A stretch of DNA of 64,000 nt from Loripinus fragilis (GCA_964019695.1 OZ026518.1:83757950-83821949), one strand, 5' to 3'. Numbered from the stretch's first letter, positions 1 to 11,592 are shown. Notes: generated by a model not told the origin, from the sequence alone. Translations and numbers: made by a program.

Positions 1-87
1 TATATCCACATCGTTTAATTTTTGGAATATGTCATTTGGACCAGTTAGGTTTTGATCTAATTGTTACAAGAAGGAAAATATGCCTAA

Positions 88-290
88 AAAGTGAGTATAT
101 TCAGGAAAGACCACATTCACAAACTGCAGACCGACCCACGGCACCGTGAGGAAGAGCTATAGGACATTTATACATGTAGTGACAAGACATCCAAAATACA
201 ATAATAGCAAAGCAACCAGCTCTTTCTTCCTCGTCAAGATGATTGCAAAACTAGAAAGGACAAAAAGTAATGCATACCAAAACAAAGACC
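88..290 (-). mobile_element. PLE-R2 tail-only copy
   Basis: The segment begins with the terminal motif AGTGAGTATA and continues with sequence shared with 36245-36735 (same strand) and, in reverse, with 56300-56685, where it forms the 3' tail downstream of a Penelope-like RT. No RT coding sequence accompanies it, so it is a 5'-truncated or non-autonomous copy. An internal stretch near 150-185 is not shared and is probably an indel. Confidence 0.7.
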
Positions 291-445
291 AACAAACAAG
301 GTGTTAATCGAAAAGTTTAATGACAATTTGTGAATATTAAATTTGCATTGAAATAACTGTTTGTATTTTATTTGCGTGTGTTTTTTGATGCGTTTTTGTG
401 CGTGCGTTTTATTTTTTTCAGGTCAAGAATCTATTCTTCATGCTT

Positions 446-673
446 AAACTTTGTTCATGCTCAACTCAACTGAGCACGAAATTTCAACTGCTTGTACAAA
501 CTAAAATATCGACAAATAAAGAAGTTTCTTGCTTTAAGCCTCTCAGATGTATTTGTCATTCTAATAAATGTTAAAATGCAAACAATTGTTGGAATACTAA
601 CATTTATGAGCAGGATAAATTTCGTGCTCAGCTGAGTTGAGTATGAAAAAAAGTTTATAACCTCGGGGCCTGG
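446..673. repeat. FB-A fold-back element, copy 1
   Basis: The two ends are inverted: TTCATGCTCAACTCAACTGA on the left pairs with TCAGCTGAGTTGAGTATGAA on the right. A weaker internal inverted pair surrounds the AACAATTGTT centre. Related copies lie at 19826-20078, 52390-52612 and 52610-52815. No coding capacity is seen, so it is a MITE-like, non-autonomous element. Confidence 0.75.
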
Positions 674-1399
674 ACTGAAGATTAGTAATTGTCTCGTTTC
701 ACACTAGTATTACCCCTCCCGCACATGCACTTATGCAACTTTTTGAAATACACCCATGAAACTGTTTTGAATCAATTAAAGTGTTAATTGGTTACAACTC
801 AATGATATACAGTGTTTAAAACCAGCAACATAAACCCGTTATATTTGCTCTCATCATTAACGTGATATTACGTGGGCTGGAAGGCCCAAAATATAGCTTT
901 TATTTACACTCATTATTTGAGTAATTCAATAAGTGAATAACTGCACAGATCTTGAACACAATCTTGTTGCAAATTATTTCATAATTAAACCTTTTTATTT
1001 GCTTAAATAATACGAAGACAATCTGATGATTTGTAGTTAAATCTACGACTGAGGTAATGGGATATTCTTTTGTAGCGAAAGCACCGAGAACAACCTTTTT
1101 TGACATTTTAAACCCTCGGCCTGCTAGTGACGACTCTTGCCGTCTGCTGATAACCATTGCAAACAGTTTGGACCAAGATATGTCGCTATTAAATGCCAGT
1201 TCCAATCTGGATGTTTTAGAACTTTACAAGGACATGCTCCTGAGTCCTTCTTTTTTAACCCTTTCATTCTAATAGATTAGCCCATACATATAAATACTAT
1301 ACGCAAAGGAATTGACCATCTTGTATTTAACAGGGTTGCTGATCAAATGTTCTACAAAATGATGTATACCTTCCTGTAGGATTTTTTTGTCTTAGCATA
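674..1399. other. no recognised feature
   Basis: AT-rich sequence with only short open frames on either strand. I see no splice-bounded exon, repeat or motif that I can name. Confidence 0.5.
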
Positions 1400-1462
1400 T
1401 AGTGCAGACCCTGATGAAATGCCGCCTTATGCGGCATTTCATCTGGGTCTTCACTGTTTGCC
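1400..1462. repeat. HP hairpin element (variable stem)
   Basis: A 13-bp perfect stem, GATGAAATGCCGC with its complement, is flanked by GCAGACCC on the left and GGGTCTTCACTGTTTGCC on the right. The same flanks occur around different stem sequences at about 3418, 22561, 31517 and 62298. Confidence 0.7.
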
Positions 1463-1467
1463 AAAGC

Positions 1468-1806
1468 ATGTGCGGACCCCGAGAGGGCGATAGGGGGTCT
1501 GGACCCCCGTCCCCCTGGCCCCCCTGGAAAATCACAAGTTCTATTGGTTTCCATACAAATTAACGTTTAGACCCTCCCCTGGAAAAAGTTGGAACCCCTG
1601 GAAAATGTTGGACCCTTCCCCCCCTACCCCCCCCCCCGGAAAATGTTGGACCCCCTCTGAAACCTTGGAAATTATAGTTTTCTTTGGAAAAAATCACATC
1701 GATAAACCACTGTAAAATAAGTTGAGGATTTAAAAAAAACGTTGTCTGAACTGATTCTGGCAGTAGGGCGTGGACCCCCTGGCAAAAATTCCTGGATCCG
1801 CACATG
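1468..1806 (+). repeat. FB-G G-rich fold-back element, copy 1
   Basis: It starts with TGCGGACCCCGAGAGGG, ends with CCTGGATCCGCACATGC, and holds runs of C interspersed with the phrase GGAAAATGTTGGACCC. The copy at 16133-16412 is its reverse complement in layout. The ends match the longer FB-G members with a GC-rich core at 24472, 47119 and 17523. The element is non-coding; small open frames across it are chance. Confidence 0.75.
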
Positions 1807-1997
1807 CAAAGTGCCTGTTTACCAGTATCCAACATGAAAAGGGTTCACTGAAAGAAGTAAGGTTGTACCCACATACATGTAAGTCTGACGTCCATTTTAT
1901 GGGATATGGGCAAATAGTGCAGATCCAGACCTCCTCTGTTTGCTTGCCGAGAGTTATGTTAAACTTTGAGTAAAAGTGAAAAATACTACTCTAATAC

Positions 1998-2247
1998 AAG
2001 TAAGTAAGGCTGCAAAGATCAGGAATCAATAAAATCAAGTACCACATCTGACCCAGGATACCAATGGGAAAGTGACAAACTCAAAGTTGGACACCACAAA
2101 CGAGAGCCAAGAGGTCAGCCCTTTCCAAGCAGGTGACCACAAGGCACATATAAACAGACGCTCACAAAGGCATAGCAAACACAAGACAGAAAAAAACATA
2201 AAAGATCCACAAAAGAAGTACCGCCTTGGAACGGTCAGTAACCCTTA
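1998..2247 (-). mobile_element. PLE-R1 tail-only copy
   Basis: It begins AAGTAAGTAAGGCTGCAAAG and runs to the ACCGCCTTGGAACGGTCAGT motif. The same approximately 250-bp block in reverse is the 3' tail of the Penelope-like element that ends at 43385. Other copies are at 10655, 21777, 22076, 23598 and 40085. There is no coding potential of its own. Confidence 0.8.
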
Positions 2248-2351
2248 AATGGAAAATGGACTCTATGATCTAATCGAAACAAAAAAGATCAGCAGAGTCG
2301 TTAAGCCTAGTATCTAAAACATCTAGCATCTAAAGTTAAACAGCCATTCAT

Positions 2352-2556
2352 TTAAACTTGTCTTAAGCGGCCACTCAAAAAGAAGTCCAAAAATTGGTTT
2401 TCAAAACCGATTATCTCTTAATGCAGACCAAAAGTATTGCAGAATGTTCCAAGGGGAGCATTCAGCAATGCTTTCGACCTTCATTAAGCTACCATTTGTC
2501 ATTAAGATCCTTGTTTTGTCTATTTTGAGTGGCCGCTTAAGACAGGTTTTACTGTA
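2352..2556. repeat. FB-T fold-back element, intact copy
   Basis: Inverted ends CTTAAGCGGCCACTCAAAA (left) and TTTTGAGTGGCCGCTTAAG (right) are perfect over 19 bp; GACAGGTTTTACTGTA extends the right end. A second, diverged copy is 36738-36934. A third, at 40498-43707, is split by two later insertions, and this intact copy supplies the uninterrupted target sequence for dating that nest. Confidence 0.85.
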
Positions 2557-3415
2557 CAGGTACATGGTAACTACGGTAAACATCTGCCGAGGGCTGTAAC
2601 TTATCGCCGCCAAATTTTACGCAGAACAATTGTAACAGTTGCATTCGATGTTTTCATAAGGCAAAATGCATTATCATGCAATTATATTAATATATTGCTC
2701 CTTATTCACAGTTGACTATCTATTACAGTTATGTAACACTTTACCGTTTAAATTAAACAACTAACGATTCACCAAATGGCATAAAATATTACTGATATCA
2801 TAATACCAGAATCAAATTTTTGGACCACACAATGTCTTCAGTGGCCGCAGATTAATTTACTGTCATGAAGATGACTTTTGTTTTCTTCAATCGGTTACAT
2901 AAACAATAATTGAGAAAAGGAATCAAAATACCACTCTACAAGCAGCTGCTCAGGACGTGTAGAATATGCTTATATTTCCAGTATCTCTCAAGGATATATC
3001 TAAATTAAACCTAGTCCGCTGCTCCCCAGTGATGTATATTGTCTCTGTTTACAAGATGCTACTTTTCAGAAAAGTGTTACGATTGGAAATCCCTAATTGG
3101 GAAAGATTTTTAGACTTTTCTACAGGCCATATCAAAACCAAATCTCCCTAACAGACAATTTAAGATATGTTCCAAAATCCTGCATTGGAACTGACATTCA
3201 TTTATGTTATGGTACTTAAAAGACATAACTTTGCATCTTGATATTACACAGAAACGTGCTTTTATATTAGCAGGATTCCCCAAAAAATCTAAAGCAGGTT
3301 TGTAATTCTCCATTAAGTTAGGGTAAAGTCGGGTATATTTGGACAGACAGCTAAATTCGGACAGCCACCTTCTTTGTTTCATAGTTCAATTATTGGAATA
3401 AAAAATAAATTAACA
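2557..3415. other. no recognised feature
   Basis: AT-rich DNA with short open frames at 2966-3151 (+) and 3110-3382 (-) that show no recognisable domain and overlap each other antisense. I do not call genes here. Confidence 0.5.
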
Positions 3416-3486
3416 AAGCAAACAGTGAAAATCCTGATGAGACGGCTCATGAGGAGCCGTCTCATCTGGATTTCCACTGTTTGCAA
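3416..3486. repeat. HP hairpin element (second stem type)
   Basis: The stem GATGAGACGGCTC / GAGCCGTCTCATC is perfect. Flanks GCAAACAGTGAAAATCC and GGATTTCCACTGTTTGC are inverted copies of each other. The stem differs completely from the HP element at 1400 while the outer flank GCAAACAGTG is retained. Confidence 0.8.
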
Positions 3487-3994
3487 ATGTGTGTCAGAAT
3501 TTACCTGATGTCCGAATTTACCCTACTTTACCCTATAACCACTGACCAAAAGCTATGCTAATATCAAATCCTTTCAGGGAACCCGTTAAAGTGCATTTTC
3601 TTGTGGCGAGGGCTATTTCTAAGCCCTCAATTAATCACAGCCTAGGTCAGTCTTTTCGGCACCATGTTACCAAATATAAACGCTCTGTTTAAAGCAATAA
3701 TGCGTAATGAGACACTTGGATTTTCATCCTCCGCAAATAATATGTTTTTATTGAATACGTATGTTCATCCAATGAATGTTATCACAAGTTATAGAAAACG
3801 AGTCGTTTAGATTTCAATAAAATAATGTAGCCTACCGTACCTCCTTCATTAATAAATGTCAAGGCATTTTGTTACATAATTAGAACCAATAAGGTACACT
3901 TAATAAACTTCACTTTTCAGACTTTTAAACTTTTCGCCAGGTTTTAAATACAGATTCAAAACCATACTCTCTGTATATTTACTCATACTGTCAC

Positions 3995-4222
3995 TACTGT
4001 CCTGCCAGCCAAGAGTGACAGTGGCGTCACGTTTTGTTAACAAAATTATCATGGACTTTTACTCGATAGATCACTTGTGTATTAATCCTATCCGCAGGAT
4101 AGGATTAATACACAAGTGATCTATCAATTTGCGTTAGCTCAAGTTGAGTGTACAAGTTAATGTTTTACTTAACAATTGTAAACAAAATGTTACGTCACTG
4201 TCACTCTTGATTGGCACGACAC
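3995..4222. repeat. FB-D palindrome, copy 1
   Basis: The core at about 4066-4126 is a near-perfect palindrome with a minimal loop (left arm from GATAGATCACTTGTG to CCTATCC, mirrored on the right). Outer arms pair imperfectly: CCAAGAGTGACAGTGGCGTC on the left, CACTGTCACTCTTGATTGG on the right. A degenerate copy is at 34545-34722. Confidence 0.85.
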
Positions 4223-4316
4223 TAGTTATAGAACCACCACATAATTCCACTTTATAGATACTTGATCACATTACATCGCGTCTGGGAGGAAATAAACGCC
4301 ATGTATTAAAGAATTT

Positions 4317-5217
4317 CTAGCGATAAGGCGAGCACTCTCCCTAAACGAGACGTTCGTTTTATTTTGTTGAAATAACGACTGGAGAAACTAGGCACATTCA
4401 ACAAATGTATATAGACGGGCCTCGATGCACCATTGCCCCCGAATTTGTATATTTAAAACAGGATTTCCTTATTGCATGTAATAACTCTACTTCTTATTGA
4501 ATGAGAATTTATTTCGATCATCAACTGTACTTGTTATTCAGTAACATATATGGGAACTAGACCGTTAAACAAGGGTACCAATCTTCCTATCACGCTATGT
4601 ACAGTAAAACTATTTATACAGTTGATGTACAATAAAAACGACCATCTTGCAAAGTGGTCTATTATTTGTCAGATATTTTATGTCTTCTTTCGCTTATACA
4701 CCCCCTTCCCCCCCCCCCCCCCCTAGACCCAAGACGCCCTTTACATATGTTATATATTTCTATAGCACCATTTAATTGTCCAAAGGGCATCTTGGGTCTA
4801 GGGGGGGAAAGCATCTAAAAACAAACTGAAAGACGCCAGTTTCATCTTTTCAATGACAAACGTCACAATTTTAAGTATATTTCGTACGCATGCGCAGAAG
4901 GAATACCACAAAGTTTCGAAAATGAAGGGCACTAATATTCTTAATATTTTAGCACTTTTACTTTTTGAAAACATGCAAAGGATTTACTAAAACTCTCGTC
5001 TAAACGGCACCCAGTCTAAAGACGTAAAATGAGGGTTGGGAGTAGTGGGCGCAAGTTTGAACAGTTTTGTAAAGGATGAATCGCTTTGAAACCTATTTTG
5101 ATGCTTTCTCTGTAAATTTTACTACCGGAACAGACCAATTTTAAAAACATTAGGGCAATTTGAAAATTTAGGTTTTTAAATCATGTCAACTAGGGAAAAT
5201 ATACGCCTTATCGCTAG
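4317..5217. repeat. candidate 0.9-kb element with 14-bp inverted ends
   Basis: CTAGCGATAAGGCG at 4317-4330 is exactly inverted at 5204-5217. The interior is non-coding and contains a hairpin at 4714-4807. Target-site duplication is not clear, so the boundaries are provisional. Confidence 0.45.
4714..4807. repeat. poly-C-based hairpin
   Basis: CCCCCCTAGACCCAAGACGC on the left is mirrored by GCATCTTGGGTCTAGGGGGG on the right, with a loop of about 40 bp. The left arm is expanded into a long C run, which could also form non-B DNA. Confidence 0.7.
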
Positions 5218-5916
5218 AGCTCCTTCGATAAACTATTCGATATGATTTACATATTTAGTAACGTTATGTAATGGCGATGATTACTACGTCGAATATATAT
5301 GGCAAACTGTTAAGATTTCAACGAAAAAAGTGCGTATTTAAAGCACTTTAATGTCATAAGATAAATAAGATCTAACACTAGCTTCTAAAACTGTAAATTT
5401 CGGCATTTCGTGGTCATACTCTCTTGCTTTGTGATGCCCCATCCACTATAGTGTAATTAAAGAGGAAACCGTAGCTATTAACCGTGCTATAAACCGTGAT
5501 TTGGTTTATAATCAGGCAGTCTGATCAGCGCCTTTGTTATTCGCTTATTGAAAAGTACCATAACTAGACTTGCTATGAGCGTAATTCTAATTTTCTAGCT
5601 AGTCTCTGTAGCTGAGCAGACTGGTATGAACCTCATTTTGTCGGAATCCCCGAAGACAGGTTTCTCTGGTGGAGGCCCTTATAATGATTGGTGATCTTTT
5701 TATACAGATCATGAAATGAAGGCTTTCAATATTTTGGGGGAATTTATAAACCAAACCGCCATAAAACTGCCTCTGATATGCCTTATTGTGGAAGAGTCTT
5801 CAAGCATTTGCTTTGACATGCTACTGGTACATACTACTAAATAGTCATTTTTTTCATTCACAAAAATTATACTCCTTGATAAAGTCTAGTTTGTAATATA
5901 GTACTTACAGTTGTAT
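5218..5916. other. mostly unassigned; half FB-M-like copy near 5518-5665
   Basis: Around 5518-5665 sequence shared with the FB-M element at 35546-35777 appears in reverse (CTGATCAGCGCC, TCTCTGTAGCTGAGCAGACT, CCCCGAAGACAGGTTT). Sequence near 5453-5470 resembles a segment downstream of the PLE RT (TAATTAAAGAGGAAACC). The rest is unassigned. Confidence 0.45.
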
Positions 5917-6475
5917 AAGTAAGAACGACGGCAAAGATCAGAAATCGATACAATCAAGTACTACACCTGACCCATAAAAGTCTAGGTCCGAAAGTCCCTG
6001 AGGCAAGAGACTTTTAAGACACATGGAATTTAGATATCAAATCATAGTACTGCGATAAAAAGAATTAAGAAAAAGTCCTGTGAAGTTTATGATACCGATA
6101 GCATTGTTTAAGAAGTGTCTCAATTAAAACATTATTACAAGTGTTGAAGTCTGCAACATGGCTAGATGCTCTAGCAAATCGGATGAGTTGCAAAATATAA
6201 ACTCTGTAGGATGTACAGCGCCATCTAAAAAGGGTAAATTGACAATTTCTAAATCAAAATCGGTACGTTTATCGTAAACTTTGTAAGAAACAAAATCATT
6301 TGAATCAGACAAATGCAAATCCAAAAACGAGGCTTCGGTATCAGAGGTATATTGGCTTTATTAAGAGGTTCTGAAGGTACATTTGACTTACCATATTGTC
6401 AACACATTATTTATGTTTACAATAGCATCCAAATATCTGGATGTAGTGTTAAAAGCGTCAATGATATCAGCCTGC
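5917..6475 (-). mobile_element. Penelope-like element, internally deleted fragment (PLE copy A)
   Basis: Read on the minus strand, this is C-terminal RT coding sequence joined directly to the last ~55 bp of the PLE-R1 tail (5918-5975), so the intervening 3' region has been deleted. Conserved peptide pieces include IIDAFNTTSRYLD, the region preceding a KRTDFDLEIVNLPFLDG block, and further toward the C-terminus a remnant near 5977-6120. Frameshifts and stops are frequent. The catalytic YxDD is decayed to YLDA. Homology ends close to 6470, next to ATCAGCCTGC. Confidence 0.8.
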
Positions 6476-7704
6476 ACAAGTAGTGCCCATAAGAATCCAT
6501 ACAACTTGTCTAAACAACTTAGTATCAAATCGTATAAAAATGTTTCCAATAAATCGACTACATAAAATTGTAGGAACAACAGAGTTTGCAATAACAGAAT
6601 CAACATATAACAATGAACAGGTGCCAGGTTGATAAAATGGGCTTAGACATATTCTTTTGGTCTTATCTTTGCCCTAGTTTCTGTTTTGTATTTCAAACAT
6701 AGAGTCTATTTAGTTATATTAGTTGAAATTGGCTTTTTTGTTCAATACAGAAGTTGGACAACTTGTCACTTTGGCACAAATCAAGTTCAATATGCATTTT
6801 TTTAAAATATCTGATTTAATTATTTCAATAGCTTTTATTGATTTTCCATTGTAGAGCCAAACACCATAGGACATTTTTCGACAATTTTAATTGATATACC
6901 TTTTGACTTTTAACACACGCAATTTCTGGATTTAGCCATTTGATACCCAGCACCTTCCATCTGTCGATCAGAGCGGGCTGTCACCATGTCTATTACGCCG
7001 ATATGATACAACACTTGACGGTTACAAATAGTCCTAGCTAATATTGTAGCGCTGTCTTTTTTGCTTCTGATAGTATCTAACCAAACAAATCCTCGTTCAG
7101 ACACAGACCCATCAACTACAATAATTTAATACCATTGAACGAGCTAATGACTGGGACTTTATCTGACGAAACTGACGCAGATTCTGACAGATTGTGTATC
7201 TATTTATGTAAATTTAAGTGACAAATTATCTTTTGACAGTAACTTCAGGAAGAAGGTAATGCGTCTTTTACTGTAAGCCCAGACCAAGTATCGCCCTGGT
7301 CAAATTACTTGATAAAACACAAAGTGCCGCCTCTCTCCTGTATTGTTGAAGTTTCATTTAGTTATTCAGATAGTTCTTCATGAATTATTATCCGAGACTG
7401 ATTTATAGGCTCCGTGTATGAGTTTGATAATCAGATGTACACTTTCTAAATGGTTATTTAAGTGTTATGTTTCTTTTTACGAATGGACAGTTGAGTAGAA
7501 AGATTTTTAGATTTCCATCTGCCTGAGTCAGGGTAAAAATACGCAGTTTGTCATATTATGGCTCAAAATGTCTTGCGTCTGGATCAAATTGGTCCTATTA
7601 AAACTGCTAGCGCACAATGGCATGCCAAATACCAATTTTGTGTTCTTTTTTAAGTTCGCAAGTGTTAACGAGAATTGATTGAACAATCTTAGTTCGTTGC
7701 ATTT

Positions 7705-7705
<1 letters not shown>
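6476..7705. other. no recognised feature
   Basis: A minus-strand open frame of about 66 codons at 6905-7104 looks peptide-like but has no domain I recognise and no convincing splice context. The rest is AT-rich and unassigned. Confidence 0.45.

Positions 7706-7747
<42 letters not shown>
7706..7747. repeat. (CT)n microsatellite
   Basis: 42 bp of uninterrupted CT dinucleotide. The poly-Arg-Glu peptide of an overlapping minus-strand frame is an artefact. Confidence 0.95.
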
Positions 7748-7748
<1 letters not shown>

Positions 7749-8029
7749 ATAATAATAAAGTGTACTTAAAAGCATACAATCTTACTACATTACTTCTCAT
7801 AGAGTAGCAAAATCATTTGAAAACAAAATTGGGTATCCAAATTAAAGAATGTGACAATATTGAGATATAGAGACCTGTGCGGGTTGTACAGACTTGTCTG
7901 AGCCTACGTTACACGCCCCTGAAATATGTACCAAAATCTCACGTTCTGTTGTCCAAATATCTGTTATTGTATCTCTTTTTCTTGGTGTCCGGTGTAGCCT
8001 TTGGTCTGTGATGGCTGTCTGAGTCTGTC

Positions 8030-8290
8030 TAGCAAAGACCTATCCATAAAATCAGATTGCAAAACTAGAATGGACACAAGGAACTATTTCATAAAACAAG
8101 GGTCAAACGCAAAACCCCTACACATAATGGGAGCTACAATATGCAATGAAATGGAGGGGCGGCTTCAATACATTTTACAGGCCGAATCTTTGACCTAGAT
8201 TCTGCTGTTGTTAAAACACCAAACTGTAAAGTTTATGTGGAGGCCCCTACCTTATTCAATGTATCATCACGAAGAAAAATTAAATAATAT
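8030..8290 (-). mobile_element. degenerate PLE-R2 tail
   Basis: Shared blocks in the same order as 36245-36735: GATTGCAAAACTAGAATGGAC, the CACATAATGGGAG segment, CCTAGATTCTGCTGTTGTT and GGAGGCC...TGTATCATCA. The 3' terminal CTTACT end is not preserved. Confidence 0.6.
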
Positions 8291-8732
8291 TTACTAACAG
8301 AAAGGCCTTATATCAGATCAAAAGACAACCACCAGTGGAGCCACTTTAAATGTCATTTATTGGAATAAACATTTGGTGAAAGTATGGAAGTAGAGAAAGG
8401 CTAAGACCACATTTGTGACCCTCAGCCCAGCAGGGTACTTCAGAAGGGGCGTTTAAATGAGGATTTTTCTAAAATATAAGTACTAAAGCTTTACATGAGC
8501 CGGTCCATATACGGATGCTTTACTGTAGGTAAACTGATATAGTATTAGTCATCATTCTTACATTCAGAAAAATGACAAATGATTATACCCTAATGATATC
8601 GCATCACTTTATTTTCCATCATTTAGTAAAGAATTTAAGATTGAAACATTAAGTTAAAGTTATATTTAAGCTTCGTCACTCATGGAGAATGCATAAAAAA
8701 GATAAATTGAGGGTCAAAATTACATTCCACCG
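8291..8732. other. no recognised feature
   Basis: Unassigned AT-rich sequence. Confidence 0.5.
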
Positions 8733-8735
8733 TTA

Positions 8736-8929
8736 TCACACCGGGTAGGCGGCAATCGAAAACGCCCTTAACAATCGACGTACGCGGATCAAAAACAGCT
8801 AGAAACGGTGTTTTCGATTGCCATTTGTCGCCAGTTGTGCGACAAATGGCTATCGAAAACTCTGTTTCTAACGATTTTTGATCTACGTCGATAGAATCAA
8901 CATTTTCGATTGCCGCCTATCCGGTGTGA
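8736..8929. mobile_element. PIF/Harbinger-like MITE with TTA duplication
   Basis: A 194-bp body is bounded by a TTA at 8733-8735 and at 8930-8932. Terminal inverted repeats starting TCACACCGG match at 26 of 27 positions. The interior pairs further (GCGACAAATGGC around the centre at about 8830), so the whole element folds back. A 3-bp TTA duplication with short inverted ends is the usual signature of PIF/Harbinger MITEs; family assignment is inference. Confidence 0.85.
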
Positions 8930-8932
8930 TTA

Positions 8933-9175
8933 TTTGATTCTAATCATTAATAACCGTGGAAACTTGCCTTTTTTCTCACAGAGCAAATGCGAAGACCCTG
9001 ATCAGGATCTCAACTGCTGGTGAGTACTTAATGGTCGTTTTTCGCCAGAGAATAATCGATTCTTGATTAGCTTTCCATCAATCAAAAGTCTGGGCAAATC
9101 GATGGGCACCCTGCTGCTATAAGGAAATGCTACGCCGCGTCCAGTGATACGAATGAAAATAAAACGTGCACTGTG
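8933..9175. other. no recognised feature
   Basis: Short unassigned interval between the MITE and the first satellite-motif cluster. Confidence 0.5.
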
Positions 9176-9179
9176 GGTC

Positions 9180-9362
9180 CACAAAATGCTCCCCTACACA
9201 ATATGCTCCTTTTAGTAGCATATTGTGTACCCTGCATACACAATATGCTCCACTGGAGCATTTTGTGTACCCTACATACACAATATGCTACCAGAGGAGC
9301 ATATTGTGTAGGGTCGGTACATATGTTATTTCAGTGGTCGTCCGAGGGTACACAATATGCTC
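9180..9362. repeat. outlying cluster of the ACACAATATGCT satellite motif
   Basis: Alternating TACACAATATGCT and AGCATATTGTGTA arms with only about 8-10 bp between pairing arms (loops such as CCTTTTAGT and CCACTGG), unlike the ~25-bp loops of the main array at 11593-15175. The arms are nearly invariant; the loops differ from unit to unit. Confidence 0.85.
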
Positions 9363-10279
9363 TTCATCAAAAAATGTCTCGTGGTATTTGCCTTTCTTTC
9401 TAACTGTCCTCTCGATATCCATCTGTCTATCTTACGAACCTTATGTCTAAAGCCATGCCCGCATCATAGTTGTATTATAGTGGTCTTTAATCCCCATCAA
9501 CAACTTTTTCGAGACGTTGTCTCCAAATTTGGCTTCTTTCCCGACATGAAATCAACCTTTGGAAACCGTAGTAAGGAAAAATGGGGAAACGCCGGGGTTT
9601 AAATGTAGAAATGTAATGAACCTGTATGAGTCGAGGACACCATGGCCATTCATAAATGCTATACCTGTTCCATTGGAATATATAATATGACTACCATTGT
9701 AGCCATCTTGATATCCTTCAAAGACCATCTTTTCCCATCCCTACGTCAGATTGAATCTAAACTTGGTTTGAGGGATAGGGGCAACATGGACATTCAGAAT
9801 TGCTTGAATCATTCGATTCTGATATCCAATTTGGCTCCCATGGCAACTATTTTGATTTTTTTTTTCAAAAGGCATAGCTCTCCAAACCATACATGTATTT
9901 CAGGTTAAACTGAAACATGTTGGAAGGCATGGGGCTAACATGGGAATAGAGACTTTCTGAACGCGGTTAATTCAGGTATTGACCACAGAAACATACAATG
10001 TTCTGCACTGACACTTACTAGTAAGCGGGCGCTCGCAAAGATATGAGACGATTCATTATAAAGGTGACGAATCATTTATTGTATGTATGTTTAAAGATTA
10101 TGATCAGAACTAATACTGAGTAAACTTGAATAATGTATTTTGACAATTTGCTTGCTACTGACAGTTTTATGAGGATGATTTAATGTATGCACTTACTTCA
10201 TATCCTTCGGCGCAGTAGTTTCTTGCTCTACAAATTCTTATCATATGGCGTTATCTAACTTTGAATAGTATACCATCAC
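9363..10279. other. degenerate tandem-like sequence, otherwise unassigned
   Basis: Two loosely similar blocks at about 9700-9800 and 9850-9960 share GGGGCAACATGG / GGGGCTAACATGGG and flanking words at roughly 155-bp spacing. This resembles decayed LINE 3'-UTR-type repeats of molluscs, but I cannot name a family. Confidence 0.35.
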
Positions 10280-11298
10280 AAGTATTAGCTTTTCAAAAAA
10301 GCTGGCGGTCGTTTAGCCCTATCATTGTATGTATTCTTGCCCACTGCATGCTTCCATTTTGAACTTCTAGGGCTTGTACATGTAGAATTATTCTAGGCTC
10401 TGATTGTTAACATCTGAACTGTGATTTGTCACCATTTAACACATGCTTCCAGCGAGGATGTTGCTTGATCTTTTGAAAGCACCTGGCTTATGCATGGTAT
10501 GTTATGGTAATGTATCTAGCATGCGACACATTTATGGAAAATCATTTGACAACACTAGACAGCACATTTTTCTTAAAATTTATGCCAGAAAATCAAGATC
10601 ACAGTGGTCGCTTAACTGTATATGTACAGACTCCGAGACCCAAAGATGTGTTCTCAAAGTAAGTAAGGTTGCAAAGATCAGGAATCGATACAATCAAGTA
10701 CCACACCTGACCCAGGATACCAATGGGAAAGTGACAAACTCAAGGAAGACACCACAAACGAGAGCCAAGAGGTCAGCCCTTCCCCAGCAGGTGACCACGA
10801 AGCACATATAAACAGACGCGCACAAAACATAGCAAACACAAGACAGAACAAAAACATAAAAGATCCACAAAAGAAGTACCGCCTTCTTTGGGATTCCTAG
10901 GATTTATGCTCGTGACTCAATTTTTCAAGATCTGATGGCAGTGGCAAAGGTGCGTGACACTCCATGACCCTAAATGCATTAAGACACGAATTTTGGCATT
11001 CCTACCTAAAATAATATAGGAGATATACTCTGGATATGATATGAACACTCGAACACTTAGGACACTAAGGACAGGCAGTTTGATTACTATATGCCTCCCT
11101 TTGGGGGCATAAAACCTGTTTGTCATGACCTTCATAAGAAAGTGCCTGAATTCATAGTAATTCTATGTGATCAGATGTGGATCACAATCATATAAGTACG
11201 TTTGCTGATGTGAAGTTCGCTCGCACGCTTTGCCAAGCAAGGACGTTTTGACTTTGGGACGTTTCACTTTCGCCAGCTTTTTTGAAAAGCTAATACTT
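10280..11298. mobile_element. 1.0-kb element with 28-bp perfect inverted ends
   Basis: AAGTATTAGCTTTTCAAAAA (first 20 bases) starts a 28-bp arm at 10280-10307 whose exact reverse complement is 11271-11298. No transposase is visible. A PLE-R1 tail (10655-10884) sits inside, so this element predates that insertion. Classification is open. Confidence 0.7.
10655..10884 (-). mobile_element. PLE-R1 tail-only copy nested in the 1.0-kb element
   Basis: It begins AAAGTAAGTAAGGTTGCAAA and ends at the ACCGCCTT motif. A few bases are missing near 10742 relative to the other copies. The open frame 10443-10811 is produced mostly by this repeat and is not a gene. Confidence 0.8.
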
Positions 11299-11592
11299 AT
11301 TGCGTTTATACAATTGACGCCTTCTTTGTGAAAATTAAATTCGTAAACGAGCTTACCTCGCGCTTAAGGTAGCCCTACAGATTTCATAGACAGTTTACTT
11401 CGCGCAGAAGGCCAACCCACGATATTTGGTACCCCACTCGTTGTTCGGCAGCGAATAAAATATAGCCTGAGCACGGCATAAAGGTTTGGTGAAAACCTGA
11501 ATTTGATGTATGTTTTGATTGAAGTTTATATAAGCGGCCGGCCATGGCCGACCGCAACAATGATTCTACCTAAGTGTCATTATACTGAACCG
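11299..11592. other. no recognised feature
   Basis: Flank of the satellite array; includes the palindromic GCGGCCGGCCATGGCCG near 11533-11550. No gene seen. Confidence 0.5.

Noticed and set aside
3432..3470. CTGATGAG start of a hammerhead ribozyme
   Set aside because: The sequence is a simple perfect palindrome without the GAAA part of the core.
6905..7104. Minus-strand frame as an exon of a host gene
   Set aside because: The peptide looks plausible, but there are no clear splice sites, no flanking exon and no domain I recognise.
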